Part shown: one piece after another, positions 25,104 to 34,162 of the stretch
Layout of the letters: each line of letters opens with the position of its first letter
Numbering within the stretch: position 1 is the first letter of the stretch
Source: Jiulongibacter sediminis
GTDB lineage: Bacteria; Bacteroidota; Bacteroidia; Cytophagales; Spirosomataceae
Reading direction: 5' to 3'
Assembly (NCBI RefSeq): GCF_001306455.1
Contig: NZ_LGTQ01000006.1
Location: 372,001-436,000, forward strand
DNA length: 64,000 nucleotides
The notes under the pieces: generated by a model
Database searches by the model: none
What the model was told of the DNA's origin: nothing
The model's input: the letters and a program-made list of their open reading frames with translations, nothing else
Translations under genes and position numbers: made by a program

Positions 25104-26409
25104 TACATTTGAACAATTTGACCTGAATAAACAGTTGCTGAATGCCGTAGCTGATTTGGGGTATACCATCCCTTCTCCCATTCAAAAGGAGGCGATTCCT
25201 GTTATAACCCACGGTCATGATGTCCTAGGCATTGCTCAAACAGGAACGGGTAAAACAGCGGCCTTCTTGCTGCCCATTCTGATGAAGGTCAAATACGCCC
25301 AGGGGCAGCATATAAGATGTCTTATACTGGCACCAACACGGGAGCTTTCTGTTCAGATAGATGAGGCTATTACTGAGCTTGCAAAATATACAGACTTACG
25401 ACACCGGGCCATTTATGGGGGTACAGGCACCAAAGCTCAGATTGAAGCTTTGCAATCAGGCCTTGATATTTTAGTAGCCACTCCGGGTCGGTTCATAGAC
25501 CTTTACCTCAAAGGCGAAATTGTGACTAAATCGATTCAGTTTTTAGTGATGGATGAGGCCGATAAAATGATGGATATGGGCTTTATGCCTCAGATCCGGA
25601 AAATTTTGGAGGTGATTCCACGCAAACGAAAAAATCTTTTATTCTCGGCCACCTTTCCTCCGAAGGTTGAAAGACTCTCCGAGGAGTTTTTGGAAGCCCC
25701 TGTGAAAGTGGAGGTCACCCCACAGGCAACCACCGCGGAAACCGTGGAACAGGTTCTTTATGAAACACCTAATTTCAGAACTAAGATTAATTTGGTGGAG
25801 CATCTTTTGGGTGCTTCTGAGGAAATAGTCAGAGGTATTGTTTTTTGTCGGACAAAAGCCGTTGCCGATAATGTCTACAAGTTTTTGCAGCGTAAAGGCA
25901 TGAAGGAACATGAAGTTAGGGTCATTCATGCCAATAAAGGCCAGAACACACGGATGAACTCCATGAATGCTTTTCGTGAAGGCGAGGTGAGAATTTTAGT
26001 TTCAACAGATGTGGCTGCCCGAGGCATAGACATACAGGAAGTCAGCCATGTGATTAACTTCGATGTGCCTGTCATTTATGAGGATTATGTGCATCGTATC
26101 GGTCGAACAGGCCGTGCAAACCTTGAGGGCAAAGCGATTACTTTCATGACGCCTGCAGAGGAATATCACATCGCTAAAATTGAGAAAATCATTCGTTCTG
26201 AAATTCCAAGAGAAGCAATTCCTGAAGGTGTAAGCGTTCCCGAAACACCGTTTGAGGAGCAACAAACGATGCTTCGAGAAATCGATAATCAACGCAAAAA
26301 AGAGAATCCTGATTTCAAGGGTGCCTTTCACGAGAAAAAGGCCAAAAATCTTCCTCGTGATCAGAGAAGCTCCAAACACAAGGCTAGAGGGAAGAAACGA
26401 AGGAGGTAG
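25096..26409 (+). CDS. DEAD-box ATP-dependent RNA helicase
   Basis: A 437-residue superfamily-2 RNA helicase of the RhlE/SrmB type. Q motif FEQFDLNKQLL begins near residue 5; motif I AQTGTGKT, Ia PTRELS, Ib TPGR, II DEAD, III SAT, V ARGID and VI HRIGRTGR are all present. A basic lysine/arginine-rich tail follows (about 400-437), as in RNA-binding C-termini. I use GTG at 25096 (overlap GTGTCTGA with DUF2071) because the Q motif starts 4 residues later; an earlier TTG at 25069 is possible. Acts in RNA remodelling, probably ribosome assembly or cold adaptation. Confidence 0.93.
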   Translation: MSDTFEQFDLNKQLLNAVADLGYTIPSPIQKEAIPVITHGHDVLGIAQTGTGKTAAFLLPILMKVKYAQGQHIRCLILAPTRELSVQIDEAITELAKYTDLRHRAIYGGTGTKAQIEALQSGLDILVATPGRFIDLYLKGEIVTKSIQFLVMDEADKMMDMGFMPQIRKILEVIPRKRKNLLFSATFPPKVERLSEEFLEAPVKVEVTPQATTAETVEQVLYETPNFRTKINLVEHLLGASEEIVRGIVFCRTKAVADNVYKFLQRKGMKEHEVRVIHANKGQNTRMNSMNAFREGEVRILVSTDVAARGIDIQEVSHVINFDVPVIYEDYVHRIGRTGRANLEGKAITFMTPAEEYHIAKIEKIIRSEIPREAIPEGVSVPETPFEEQQTMLREIDNQRKKENPDFKGAFHEKKAKNLPRDQRSSKHKARGKKRRR

Positions 26410-26418
26410 ACTTTTTAT

Positions 26419-26448
26419 TTTGTGGTTCGGAACTTTGAAATATATTTG
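26419..26448 (+). promoter_or_regulatory. strong Bacteroidota-type promoter of the OMP-like gene
   Basis: TTTG at 26419-26422, an 18-bp spacer and TATATTTG at 26441-26448. This is one of the best consensus matches in the window. The ATG is 29 bp further at 26478. Confidence 0.6.
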
Positions 26449-26477
26449 CACAAAAAATGACCCACTAATACACGCAA

Positions 26478-27080
26478 ATGAAAAAAACCACACTGATTTC
26501 ATCATGCCTTCTAATTCTAAGCTTCACGGCAAATGCACAACTTGACACTAAGCTTAACATTCTCTCTTTAGCAAATAGAAAACCAGAAATTTCTCTTGAA
26601 GCAGGCTATGATAAATTTAGTCTCGAGTTAATAAATGGTTTAATTTTTAAAAAATGGGGTCAGGCCAGTGTCTATGACGATGAAGGAAATTATCTTGGGG
26701 ATACCGGCTATAAACGTTTCGGTTATAATGGAGTTTTAAAGGCTAATTATTATTTCAGCCCGGATGAAACAATCGATGGTTGGAAACTTTCTCCATATTT
26801 AAGATATCGGATGACCAATGTGGATTTCTCAGACCCTGTAAAAGAGCATAGGTTTGGAGCCGGTCTAATGTTTGGGAGAAAAGGGTTGATGTTCGATCAA
26901 TTTGGGTATGACCTTGAGGCTGGCTTTGGTTATTGGGTCTTTAGCAAAGCCAAGCTGAGACAATCGGGAGAGCCATTCACTTTAGAAGAAGAATTTCCTT
27001 TCTTTGGAGAGATAATGAATAGTCTTCGTAAGTACGATATTCCTTTTCGAGCATCGGTTTTTTACAGGATAGGGGGCTAG
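26478..27080 (+). CDS. small outer-membrane beta-barrel-like protein
   Basis: A 200-residue protein with a signal peptide (cleavage near FTANAQ). The mature part has alternating amphipathic strands ending in aromatic residues, such as FGYNGVLKANYYF and LSPYLRYRM, and ends YRIGG, compatible with an 8-stranded outer-membrane barrel. No named family recognised. Followed after 3 bp by another exported protein, so both probably serve the same envelope function. Driven by the promoter at 26419-26448. Confidence 0.7.
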   Translation: MKKTTLISSCLLILSFTANAQLDTKLNILSLANRKPEISLEAGYDKFSLELINGLIFKKWGQASVYDDEGNYLGDTGYKRFGYNGVLKANYYFSPDETIDGWKLSPYLRYRMTNVDFSDPVKEHRFGAGLMFGRKGLMFDQFGYDLEAGFGYWVFSKAKLRQSGEPFTLEEEFPFFGEIMNSLRKYDIPFRASVFYRIGG

Positions 27081-27083
27081 TAT

Positions 27084-28634
27084 ATGAAAAACCCAGTCAT
27101 ACTATTTCTGCTGAATTTTTTATTTGTCTACTGTGCGTTTTCTCAGAAGAGAACATTCATTCAGCATAGTCTTGATAACCCCGTTTTACCTGTAATAAAT
27201 GACTATACTGATTACTCTTCTTTTAAGGTAGAAGTTGAGCTTTGTGAGGGTTTTAAAGAGGTTATTGAGTTGGCAAGAACCTCTTTTGATTCTATTGCTT
27301 TTGTGAATAGCCTCAAAGTTTCTGGCTTGGAGAATAGTCCGAACCTGAAGGGGTTTCATATTAAGTACGTTGTCGATAGGGCAAAATTTATTTATCGGGA
27401 AGTGGAGGGTGGCCTTCCCGTTTTAAAGGTTGGGCTTTCAGCCTATCTTGAAGTAAGAAATATATCCGGTAAGTTAATTTACAAGCGATACACAACGCCC
27501 GCCTCAAACACCTATTATGCTACCAAAAGTGACTCTTTTAGGTCTCTGATCGGCAAAATACTGAGCTATCATTTTAACAATATGATCTCTGATTTCAGAG
27601 CGTTGTATTTACTTGCTCCAAGTTTGGAAGCATATACAGTAAACCTTCGAAAGCTTAGCAAAAAATCACCATTGAACGAGTTTAATGAATGGGAAAACGT
27701 TTTTAAAGAAACTAATGGTAAAAGCCATGAAGAGAAAGTAAAACTTTTAGAGCCAGCACAGAAGCTTTGGTTGTCATACCTTAATTACAATAACCCAAAA
27801 GATGAAGATGCTCAGAATAATGTGCGATGTGCAGCTGCTCAAAATCTGTTTATATCTTATATTCTGAGTAATGACATATCGGCAGCGGAAGAAATTTTAC
27901 CTCAACTTAAAGAAATTGATAAATCCATTCTTGGTGTACAGGTAGCATATAATAACTCTTATGCGATTCTTAAAGACATTAACGAATGCGTTAAGGAAAG
28001 AATTGAGACTGAAAAAATTAGCCCATTCCAAATAGAACCGGAATTGTCGGAAGAGATGAAAAGTGACGAGTTCTTTAATTCTGTAAGTTTTCAAGGCGAG
28101 CTTATTAATTACAGAGGAGATAAACTCAAGGGGGAAATAAAAATAGTGAACGATAACCCTCCGGAGATTGATTTAGCTCCCAACTATGAAGAAGAGGTAG
28201 GTTTATTGGGTGGTATTATGTCTATTAGTAACGAAAATAGTACTGTGTACATAGACAATGGACTTGGTAATGAAGAGAAAATAAAGCTCAGCAGGATTGA
28301 ATACTTTGTCACTTCTGAGGGAAAGAAATACTGGGTTAAGAAAATTCCTTATTTGGTGACTTCGAGATATGCCCTGTTGGAGGAGGTAAAAGGCAATGGC
28401 GAAATTGGATTGTATAGGGAGTTTTACCCAATGAATAATGAGTGCAGACTAAAAATGGAGAATGAAGATGATTTTTTCGTTATCGGAACCGTTTTCCCAA
28501 GAGAGTCTATCTCCAAATATTTTAAATCTTGTCCTTTTATTCAAAGTGGATTGGATGAAAGAAGGTATGAAGCGTATGATTGCTCGGTATACGAAAAGCT
28601 TTATGAGGACTATGTAAGCAATTGCTCAAAATAA
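27084..28634 (+). CDS. hypothetical secreted protein
   Basis: A 516-residue protein with an N-terminal signal sequence (hydrophobic stretch to about 21, then SQKR). No family recognised. Residues about 40-190 look beta-rich, a helical middle covers 190-330, and a second beta-rich part lies at 340-460 with GELINYRGDKLKGEIKI. Six cysteines are scattered in the mature part (for example EVELCEG and the C-terminal CPFI, DCSVYE, NCSK), unusual for an oxidising compartment unless disulfide-bonded. The gene is more AT-rich by eye than its neighbours. Starts 3 bp after the barrel-like gene. Confidence 0.65.
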   Translation: MKNPVILFLLNFLFVYCAFSQKRTFIQHSLDNPVLPVINDYTDYSSFKVEVELCEGFKEVIELARTSFDSIAFVNSLKVSGLENSPNLKGFHIKYVVDRAKFIYREVEGGLPVLKVGLSAYLEVRNISGKLIYKRYTTPASNTYYATKSDSFRSLIGKILSYHFNNMISDFRALYLLAPSLEAYTVNLRKLSKKSPLNEFNEWENVFKETNGKSHEEKVKLLEPAQKLWLSYLNYNNPKDEDAQNNVRCAAAQNLFISYILSNDISAAEEILPQLKEIDKSILGVQVAYNNSYAILKDINECVKERIETEKISPFQIEPELSEEMKSDEFFNSVSFQGELINYRGDKLKGEIKIVNDNPPEIDLAPNYEEEVGLLGGIMSISNENSTVYIDNGLGNEEKIKLSRIEYFVTSEGKKYWVKKIPYLVTSRYALLEEVKGNGEIGLYREFYPMNNECRLKMENEDDFFVIGTVFPRESISKYFKSCPFIQSGLDERRYEAYDCSVYEKLYEDYVSNCSK

Positions 28635-28674
28635 CCCGAGATTAAACTTCCCAGGGTTTTACTTAATTTACACC

Positions 28675-29472
28675 ATGAAAAAGCTGCTAATAGGCTTCTT
28701 GGTGACCTACACAATGTTACTGGGCGGCCTATACTTCAGCCAGGACTTTCTGATTTTCAGGCCTGCTCCGTTGCCTGAGGGTTTTGAGTTTCACTTTGAC
28801 CAACCATTTGAAGAAGGCTTTATTGAAGCGGAGGATGGTACCCGGATTAGCACACTATTTTTTCCATCGGAAGGCCCATCGAAAGGACTTGTCATCAACA
28901 ATCACGGAAACCGCCGGAATATAGCACGGTGGGGTAGGTCTGCTGATCAGTTTACCCGTCATGGTTATGATGTGCTCTTCTATGATTATCGGGGCTTTGG
29001 TAAGACAAGGGGAGTTCCCAGTGAAGAGAAACTACTAAGCGACGCGGAGTTGATTTATAGGACAATGGTCAAAAAATATCCTGAAGATTCCATTATTCTT
29101 TATGGAAGGTCACTGGGTACGGGCATCGCGACCTATCTGGCATCACGGCACAGACCGAAACTGCTTTTGCTGGAATCCCCCTATTTTCACATTGCAGATG
29201 TAGGTCAAATGCACGTTCCGATATTCCCTTACGACTTGCTTGTAAAGCACCCGTTCAGAACAGATAATTGGATTGAAGAAGTCTATTGCAAAGTTCATAT
29301 TTTTCATGGAACAGAAGATCCGCTAATTCCGTATGAGGCTAGTTTGAAACTTGTTCAAAAACTTAAAAAACCGAAAGAAAAGGTTTTGACAACTTTAGAG
29401 GGTGGAACCCACCGTGGACTCGCCCGTTTTGATCTGTATCAGGAAAAGATGGCGGAGTTGCTGGCTCAGTGA
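28675..29472 (+). CDS. alpha/beta hydrolase (BEM46/ABHD13-like)
   Basis: A 265-residue serine hydrolase with an N-terminal membrane anchor (about 5-22). Ser in GRSLGTG (near 146), Asp in HGTEDPLIP and His in GGTHRG supply the catalytic triad; the oxyanion HGN segment is NNHGNRRN near 77. The family is the membrane-anchored hydrolase group related to BEM46. Substrate unknown. Its last 7 bp overlap the convergent channel gene. Confidence 0.87.
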   Translation: MKKLLIGFLVTYTMLLGGLYFSQDFLIFRPAPLPEGFEFHFDQPFEEGFIEAEDGTRISTLFFPSEGPSKGLVINNHGNRRNIARWGRSADQFTRHGYDVLFYDYRGFGKTRGVPSEEKLLSDAELIYRTMVKKYPEDSIILYGRSLGTGIATYLASRHRPKLLLLESPYFHIADVGQMHVPIFPYDLLVKHPFRTDNWIEEVYCKVHIFHGTEDPLIPYEASLKLVQKLKKPKEKVLTTLEGGTHRGLARFDLYQEKMAELLAQ

Positions 29473-30296
29473 TGAGCTTTGTGTCTTTCAGCCAAATAAT
29501 AGGTTTCGCCACAATGCGGACAAACAACCTTACCCTGGTTGGTACGTCTTCCTCGAATTTGCTCGGCAAACCCGGAGGCCATGATACCTGTTGGCAGAGC
29601 GAAAATGGAAACTCCCAGAATTGCCATGAGGCCACCAAGAACTTTACCTAAGGGGGTAATGGGGTGCATATCTCCATAGCCTACCGTGGTCATTGCATTT
29701 ACGCCCCACCAAAGTGAGTCCGGAATGCTGGAAAAGGCCTCTGGCTGGGCGTCATGCTCAATATAGAAAACAAGGCTGGAGAGAATTAATAGAAGAAAAA
29801 CAATGAATGACATACTTAACAGAAGCTCTTCTTTTTTAGCCTTAACCACATTTTGTATCACCCGTAAGGCATGGAAATACCGACTTACCCTGAAAAGCCT
29901 GAAAATTCTTAGGATACGGAGGATTCTTACAAAACCAAGGTCGGTGGCAAAATACGAATAGAAAAAAGGGAAAATAGCCAGAAAGTCGATGATTCCCCAA
30001 GCTGAAAAAACGAATTTAACACGGCCGAAGAACCAATGACGATACTCCGGTTGCTCAACACAGGACCATACCCGCAAAAGATATTCGACTGTAAAAATAG
30101 CCACGGAAAACACTTCAAAGTCGAGGAAGAATTTGTTGTATTTATCACTAATTGAAGGAACTGTGTGTAGTATAATGGCTACAGTATTTAGGAAAATCAG
30201 GATAGACAATGAGATATTGACCACAAAGCTGATGCCTCGCTTCCGCTGAAACTTTATTTCCAGAACCTCATTGACTTCTTTTCTGATTGTACCCAT
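29466..30296 (-). CDS. voltage-gated-type potassium channel / ion transporter
   Basis: A 276-residue six-helix channel subunit (KvAP-like ion_trans fold). Selectivity filter TTVGYGDMHP (about 202-211), preceded by the pore helix SLWWGVNAM. An arginine-rich S4 segment with RILRILRIFRLFRVSR (about 121-136) makes voltage sensing plausible. The C-terminus ends CPHCGETYYLAERHKAHH, a Cys2-His-type knuckle that may bind metal. Tetramer expected in the inner membrane. Confidence 0.92.
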   Translation of the reverse strand: MGTIRKEVNEVLEIKFQRKRGISFVVNISLSILIFLNTVAIILHTVPSISDKYNKFFLDFEVFSVAIFTVEYLLRVWSCVEQPEYRHWFFGRVKFVFSAWGIIDFLAIFPFFYSYFATDLGFVRILRILRIFRLFRVSRYFHALRVIQNVVKAKKEELLLSMSFIVFLLLILSSLVFYIEHDAQPEAFSSIPDSLWWGVNAMTTVGYGDMHPITPLGKVLGGLMAILGVSIFALPTGIMASGFAEQIRGRRTNQGKVVCPHCGETYYLAERHKAHH

Positions 30297-30533
30297 TCAG
30301 TCTAAAATATGATTATCAGCAAATCTATTCATTTTGTCTACAAAAAAAACGGACTTCAGGAACATAGTGTATAATGAAGATCCCCAGTGATGAATCTTCT
30401 TATTTGGCCGATTCGCCTTTAAACCTACCTTGGAAGTAGAATAAGTCCTCTTTTCGATTTAAAAGTATAAGGATGAGTTTTTTGAATTTAACATCTTTGT
30501 AATCCCTAACATAAACTATTGTTTCAGAATACT

Positions 30534-32768
30534 TTGACCTCAAAATACCTTTTTGCTGCATTCTTATTATTATCGTCAATTGCCAAGGCTCAAGATGACG
30601 TCTATCAGGTAAAGTATGACGACGGCCCGGTTAAACTGGACGGAAAACTTAGTGAACCCCGTTGGGTGGCAGCAAAGGCCATGCAAAAGTTTACTCAGCT
30701 TTTCCCATCAGACTCTTTGCCGGCTACCTACCAGACTGAGATTTTTCTAAGTTTTGATGATAAAAACATCTACGTGGGAGCGATAATGAGGTCAGAGAAT
30801 GACCAGTTCATTGTGCCTACTTTACAAAGAGATTTCAGAGCAGGGGGAAGTGATAACGTCACTTTCATTTTTGATACCTTTCAGGATAACACCAATGCCT
30901 TTTTGTTCGGTACCAATCCTATGGGCGTACGTAGGGAGGCTCTTCTTTCTAACGGAGCGGTAGATAATAGCTTTTTCAATCGTTTCTGGGATAATAAATG
31001 GGCCGGTGAAGCATTTATCGGTGAAAACTACTGGAGCTGTGAACTGGTGATCCCGCTTTCTACATTGAGATATAAAAAGGGGAGTCAAAACTGGAATTTT
31101 AAGGCCTATCGCTTTGATACACAATCGGGCGAAACCTCTGTTTTAGTACGGCAGCCCCAAAACCAGATTCCGCCAAACCTGGGCTATTCGTTGCCAATCA
31201 CTTTTGAGAAACCACTTCCAAATCCCGGAAGAAACGTTTCCCTGATTCCTTATGCTACAGCTTCCTATTCTAAAGATGTGGAAGAAGGTGGTCCTGCAAA
31301 AAAAGGTGCCGGTATTGGAGGTGATGCCAAAATCGGGATTACCAGTGGCCTAAATCTTGACTTGACGGTCAATCCTGATTTCTCGACCGTAGAGGCTGAC
31401 CAGCAAATCATCAATCTCACCCGTTTTGATGTGACGTTCCCGGAGCAGCGACAGTTTTTTTTGGAAAATAGCGACCTCTTTACCACTTACGGAAGTTTTA
31501 ACCTTAACCCTTTTGTGCCACCCGGGGCAGGAAGAATCAGTGGCGGCAATGATCAAATATTCACGCCTTTTTTCACCCGAAAGGTAGGTATTGCTTTTGA
31601 TTCTACGACCGGAACAAATGTTCAAAGTCGAATTTTATATGGTGCCCGCCTTAGCGGAAAGCTGGATGACAACTGGAGAGTAGGGGTGCTAAATACAATG
31701 ACCGCCGGAGATGAAGATTTAGGCATTGATGCGGCTAATTATACGGTCGCAACTTTGCAACGGAGAGTTTTTCAACGGTCAAATGTCTCAGCCATTTTTG
31801 TTAATAATCAATTGGGTACTGACCCTGAGAGTCAAAATGTATTTAATCGTGTGGCGGGGCTGGAGTTTAATCTGAACTCTATTAACACCAAATGGCAAGG
31901 CAAGGCTTTCTATCACCAGTCCTTTGATAGCAAACCCAAAGACGACGCTTACGCTCATGGCATCACATTAAATTATATTACCCGAGGTTTTGTGGCCAAA
32001 TGGCAGCATGATATTATGGGGGCTGGCTTTGATGCTGTTTCTGGCTTTGTACCAAGAAGCGACTTTACGCATATCAATCCTACCTTTGGCTTTAATCGCT
32101 ATCCTCGTGAAGGAGCATTGATTCGTTGGAGTTATGGTTTCGCATGGGATCAATACTTTAAACCGGGTATTGGCAGTACAGATCTTAAAGCAGGGCCGTT
32201 CCTTGCCATGAACTTCAGGAATACCAGCAGTGCTTTGGTTTCAGTCAATCAAAATTACACCTACCTTTTTGCTGATTTTGACGCCCTGCGATCAAATAAG
32301 GAGTTGCCGGTGCTCAAAGAGGGCTCTGGCTACAAATATTATAGCCTTGAAACAACATACGTAACCGATAGAAGAAAGAAACTGACGGCAGCGGTAAGGC
32401 CAATGGTTGGGGGCTATTTTAACGGCAATATCCTGAGTTTAAATACTTCATTTACCTATCGACTGCAGCCCTACATGTTAACCACCCTTAATGTGGCGTA
32501 TAATAAAATTGATCTTGAAGAGGGCTCAAATACTGTTTTTGTAGTAGGACCGAGAGTGGAAGTAACCTTTAACCGTAAACTGTTCTGGACAACTTTCGTT
32601 CAGTATAATACTCAATTTGACAACCTCAATGTCAATTCAAGGCTTCAATGGCGTTTTGCCCCTGTTTCGGACTTCTTCCTGGTGTATTCTGATAATTATA
32701 ATACCAATTTAGGCGGATTGAAAAACAGAGCTATTGTGGCTAAACTGACCTATTGGTTGAATCTTTAA
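30534..32768 (+). CDS. DUF5916 outer-membrane protein with N-terminal CBM9-like domain
   Basis: A protein of about 744 residues. After a signal peptide ending SSIAKAQ comes a carbohydrate-binding-family-9-like beta-sandwich (about 25-200, VKLDGKLSEPRW onset) and then a long DUF5916 region with beta-barrel character to the C-terminus, which ends with a hydrophobic residue as in outer-membrane proteins. This combination is frequent in Bacteroidota. The start is a TTG: 30534 (then SKYLFAAFLLLSS) is preferred; 30519 is the other candidate. No partner SusC/SusD is nearby. Ligand unknown. Confidence 0.85.
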   Translation: MTSKYLFAAFLLLSSIAKAQDDVYQVKYDDGPVKLDGKLSEPRWVAAKAMQKFTQLFPSDSLPATYQTEIFLSFDDKNIYVGAIMRSENDQFIVPTLQRDFRAGGSDNVTFIFDTFQDNTNAFLFGTNPMGVRREALLSNGAVDNSFFNRFWDNKWAGEAFIGENYWSCELVIPLSTLRYKKGSQNWNFKAYRFDTQSGETSVLVRQPQNQIPPNLGYSLPITFEKPLPNPGRNVSLIPYATASYSKDVEEGGPAKKGAGIGGDAKIGITSGLNLDLTVNPDFSTVEADQQIINLTRFDVTFPEQRQFFLENSDLFTTYGSFNLNPFVPPGAGRISGGNDQIFTPFFTRKVGIAFDSTTGTNVQSRILYGARLSGKLDDNWRVGVLNTMTAGDEDLGIDAANYTVATLQRRVFQRSNVSAIFVNNQLGTDPESQNVFNRVAGLEFNLNSINTKWQGKAFYHQSFDSKPKDDAYAHGITLNYITRGFVAKWQHDIMGAGFDAVSGFVPRSDFTHINPTFGFNRYPREGALIRWSYGFAWDQYFKPGIGSTDLKAGPFLAMNFRNTSSALVSVNQNYTYLFADFDALRSNKELPVLKEGSGYKYYSLETTYVTDRRKKLTAAVRPMVGGYFNGNILSLNTSFTYRLQPYMLTTLNVAYNKIDLEEGSNTVFVVGPRVEVTFNRKLFWTTFVQYNTQFDNLNVNSRLQWRFAPVSDFFLVYSDNYNTNLGGLKNRAIVAKLTYWLNL

Positions 32769-32813
32769 TTCGTGGCACGACTAACCTTGAAATAAAGGAG
32801 GTCGTGCAACGAA
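32769..32813 (+). terminator. hairpin after the DUF5916 gene
   Basis: Arms 32769-32781 and 32801-32813 pair at 12 of 13 positions; a smaller CCTT/AAGG pair extends the stem inside the loop. It begins one base after the stop codon. The T-tail is weak, so it may also be an mRNA 3'-end stabiliser. Confidence 0.65.
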
Positions 32814-32925
32814 TATTTGTAAAAAAGGGGTCAGAATCGAAAAACCGGCAAACTCAACTGGAAGGTTTGGAATAGCAGTTCCTTCGAAAACTTCGTTACT
32901 TGCTTCAATTACCAAGTTGATAAAA

Positions 32926-34029
32926 ATGGACAGAGCCTCATTTTTGAAAATTTGTGGTGTCTTAGGCATCGGTTTACCCTTTCAATCTTTTCTTTCTTCT
33001 TGCGAAAAACCATTGGTTAATGCCTCGGGTTTCAATGGGAAAGTAGTGATCATCGGAGCGGGGGCCGGCGGACTCTCGGCTGGCTATATATTAAGTCAAT
33101 TAGGGGTTGATTTTGAAATCCTGGAAGCCTCTTCAGAGATTGGAGGGCGAATGAAAATCAATCCTGACTTTGCCGATTTTCCTATCCCTTTGGGTGCCGA
33201 ATGGATTGAGACCAAAACGATGACTTTGGGAGAAATTGTGAACGATGACAGGGTTTCAATTGGACTGAATTTCGTTGAAGATGATGCAGATTATAAATTT
33301 GTCAGGTACTCTTGGTTTAACTTTTTTGAAGACTATCTACTTCCATCTGTTAGAGACAAAATAAGGTATCAGGAGGTCGTTCAGTCTATTGATTATTCAG
33401 GAAATGAGGTAAAAGTTTCCAGTTCCGGAGGTTTGTTTTCGGCCGATCGTGTGATCATTTCCGTACCGTTGAAAGTACTTCAGGAGGGTGGGATTTTCTT
33501 TCAACCCGCCTTGCCCGCAAACAAATCAGAAGCTATTCAAAACGCCACAATTTGGGAAGGCTTCAAAGCTTTTTTTGAGTTCTCAATTCCTTTTTACGGG
33601 GATGGGTTTTCCGTTCCGGTTTCCCCGAAAGAATCAGGTCAGAAAATCTACTATGACGCCGCTCTGGGTCAGGATTCGAACCATCATATTCTGGGACTTT
33701 TTGCGGTGGGGGAGCCCGCAAGAATGCTAAGTCAGCTTTCATCTGAAGAGTTAAAGATCAATGTATTGGCAGAACTAGATGAAGTCTACAACGGTCAGGC
33801 ATCAGCATTTTATCTGAAACATACCAGCCAAAACTGGCAATCGGAACCGCATATTAGAGGCGGTTACCTTTCTGACCACGAAGACTGGAGACTGGTGAAA
33901 GAGCTAGGGAAAAGCATAAATAATAAAGTCTACTTTGCCGGCGGCGAATATACCGATGGTGAAGACTGGGTTTCTGTTCATACCGCTGCTCAGTCGGCAA
34001 GGAGGGCGGTGGAAGAGATGTTGAGTTAA
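32926..34029 (+). CDS. FAD-dependent amine oxidase-like protein (NAD(P)/FAD superfamily)
   Basis: A 367-residue flavoprotein of the monoamine-oxidase/FAD-dependent amine oxidase fold. Dinucleotide motif VIIGAGAGGLSAGY at about 43-56 with the EASSEIGGR follow-up; C-terminal FAD segment VYFAGGEYTDG plus the VHTAAQSARRA helix. The N-terminus MDRASFLKICGVLG and the LSSC segment suggest export, possibly as a lipoprotein. Shorter than typical monoamine oxidases (about 450-500), so part of the substrate domain may be reduced. Start at ATG 32926; a TTG lies three codons upstream. Confidence 0.85.
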   Translation: MDRASFLKICGVLGIGLPFQSFLSSCEKPLVNASGFNGKVVIIGAGAGGLSAGYILSQLGVDFEILEASSEIGGRMKINPDFADFPIPLGAEWIETKTMTLGEIVNDDRVSIGLNFVEDDADYKFVRYSWFNFFEDYLLPSVRDKIRYQEVVQSIDYSGNEVKVSSSGGLFSADRVIISVPLKVLQEGGIFFQPALPANKSEAIQNATIWEGFKAFFEFSIPFYGDGFSVPVSPKESGQKIYYDAALGQDSNHHILGLFAVGEPARMLSQLSSEELKINVLAELDEVYNGQASAFYLKHTSQNWQSEPHIRGGYLSDHEDWRLVKELGKSINNKVYFAGGEYTDGEDWVSVHTAAQSARRAVEEMLS

Positions 34030-34162
34030 TAAAAGGCCCATTACACTCCGAAAGAAGGATCTAAAGCAAATTTAGTTTGGAGACTGAGAAAAGATTTCTT
34101 TTCAGCAGGGTGTTGGTTTGACCCAATGAAAGCGATAAATTACCAAACAATCACTATTGGCT

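Noticed and set aside
26002-26505. Minus-strand open frame in the DEAD-box helicase gene
   Set aside because: Covers helicase motifs V and VI on the other strand; a chance open frame.
28633-28658. AACCC/GGGTT repeat after the secreted protein gene as terminator
   Set aside because: Only five pairs with a long loop; too weak to call.
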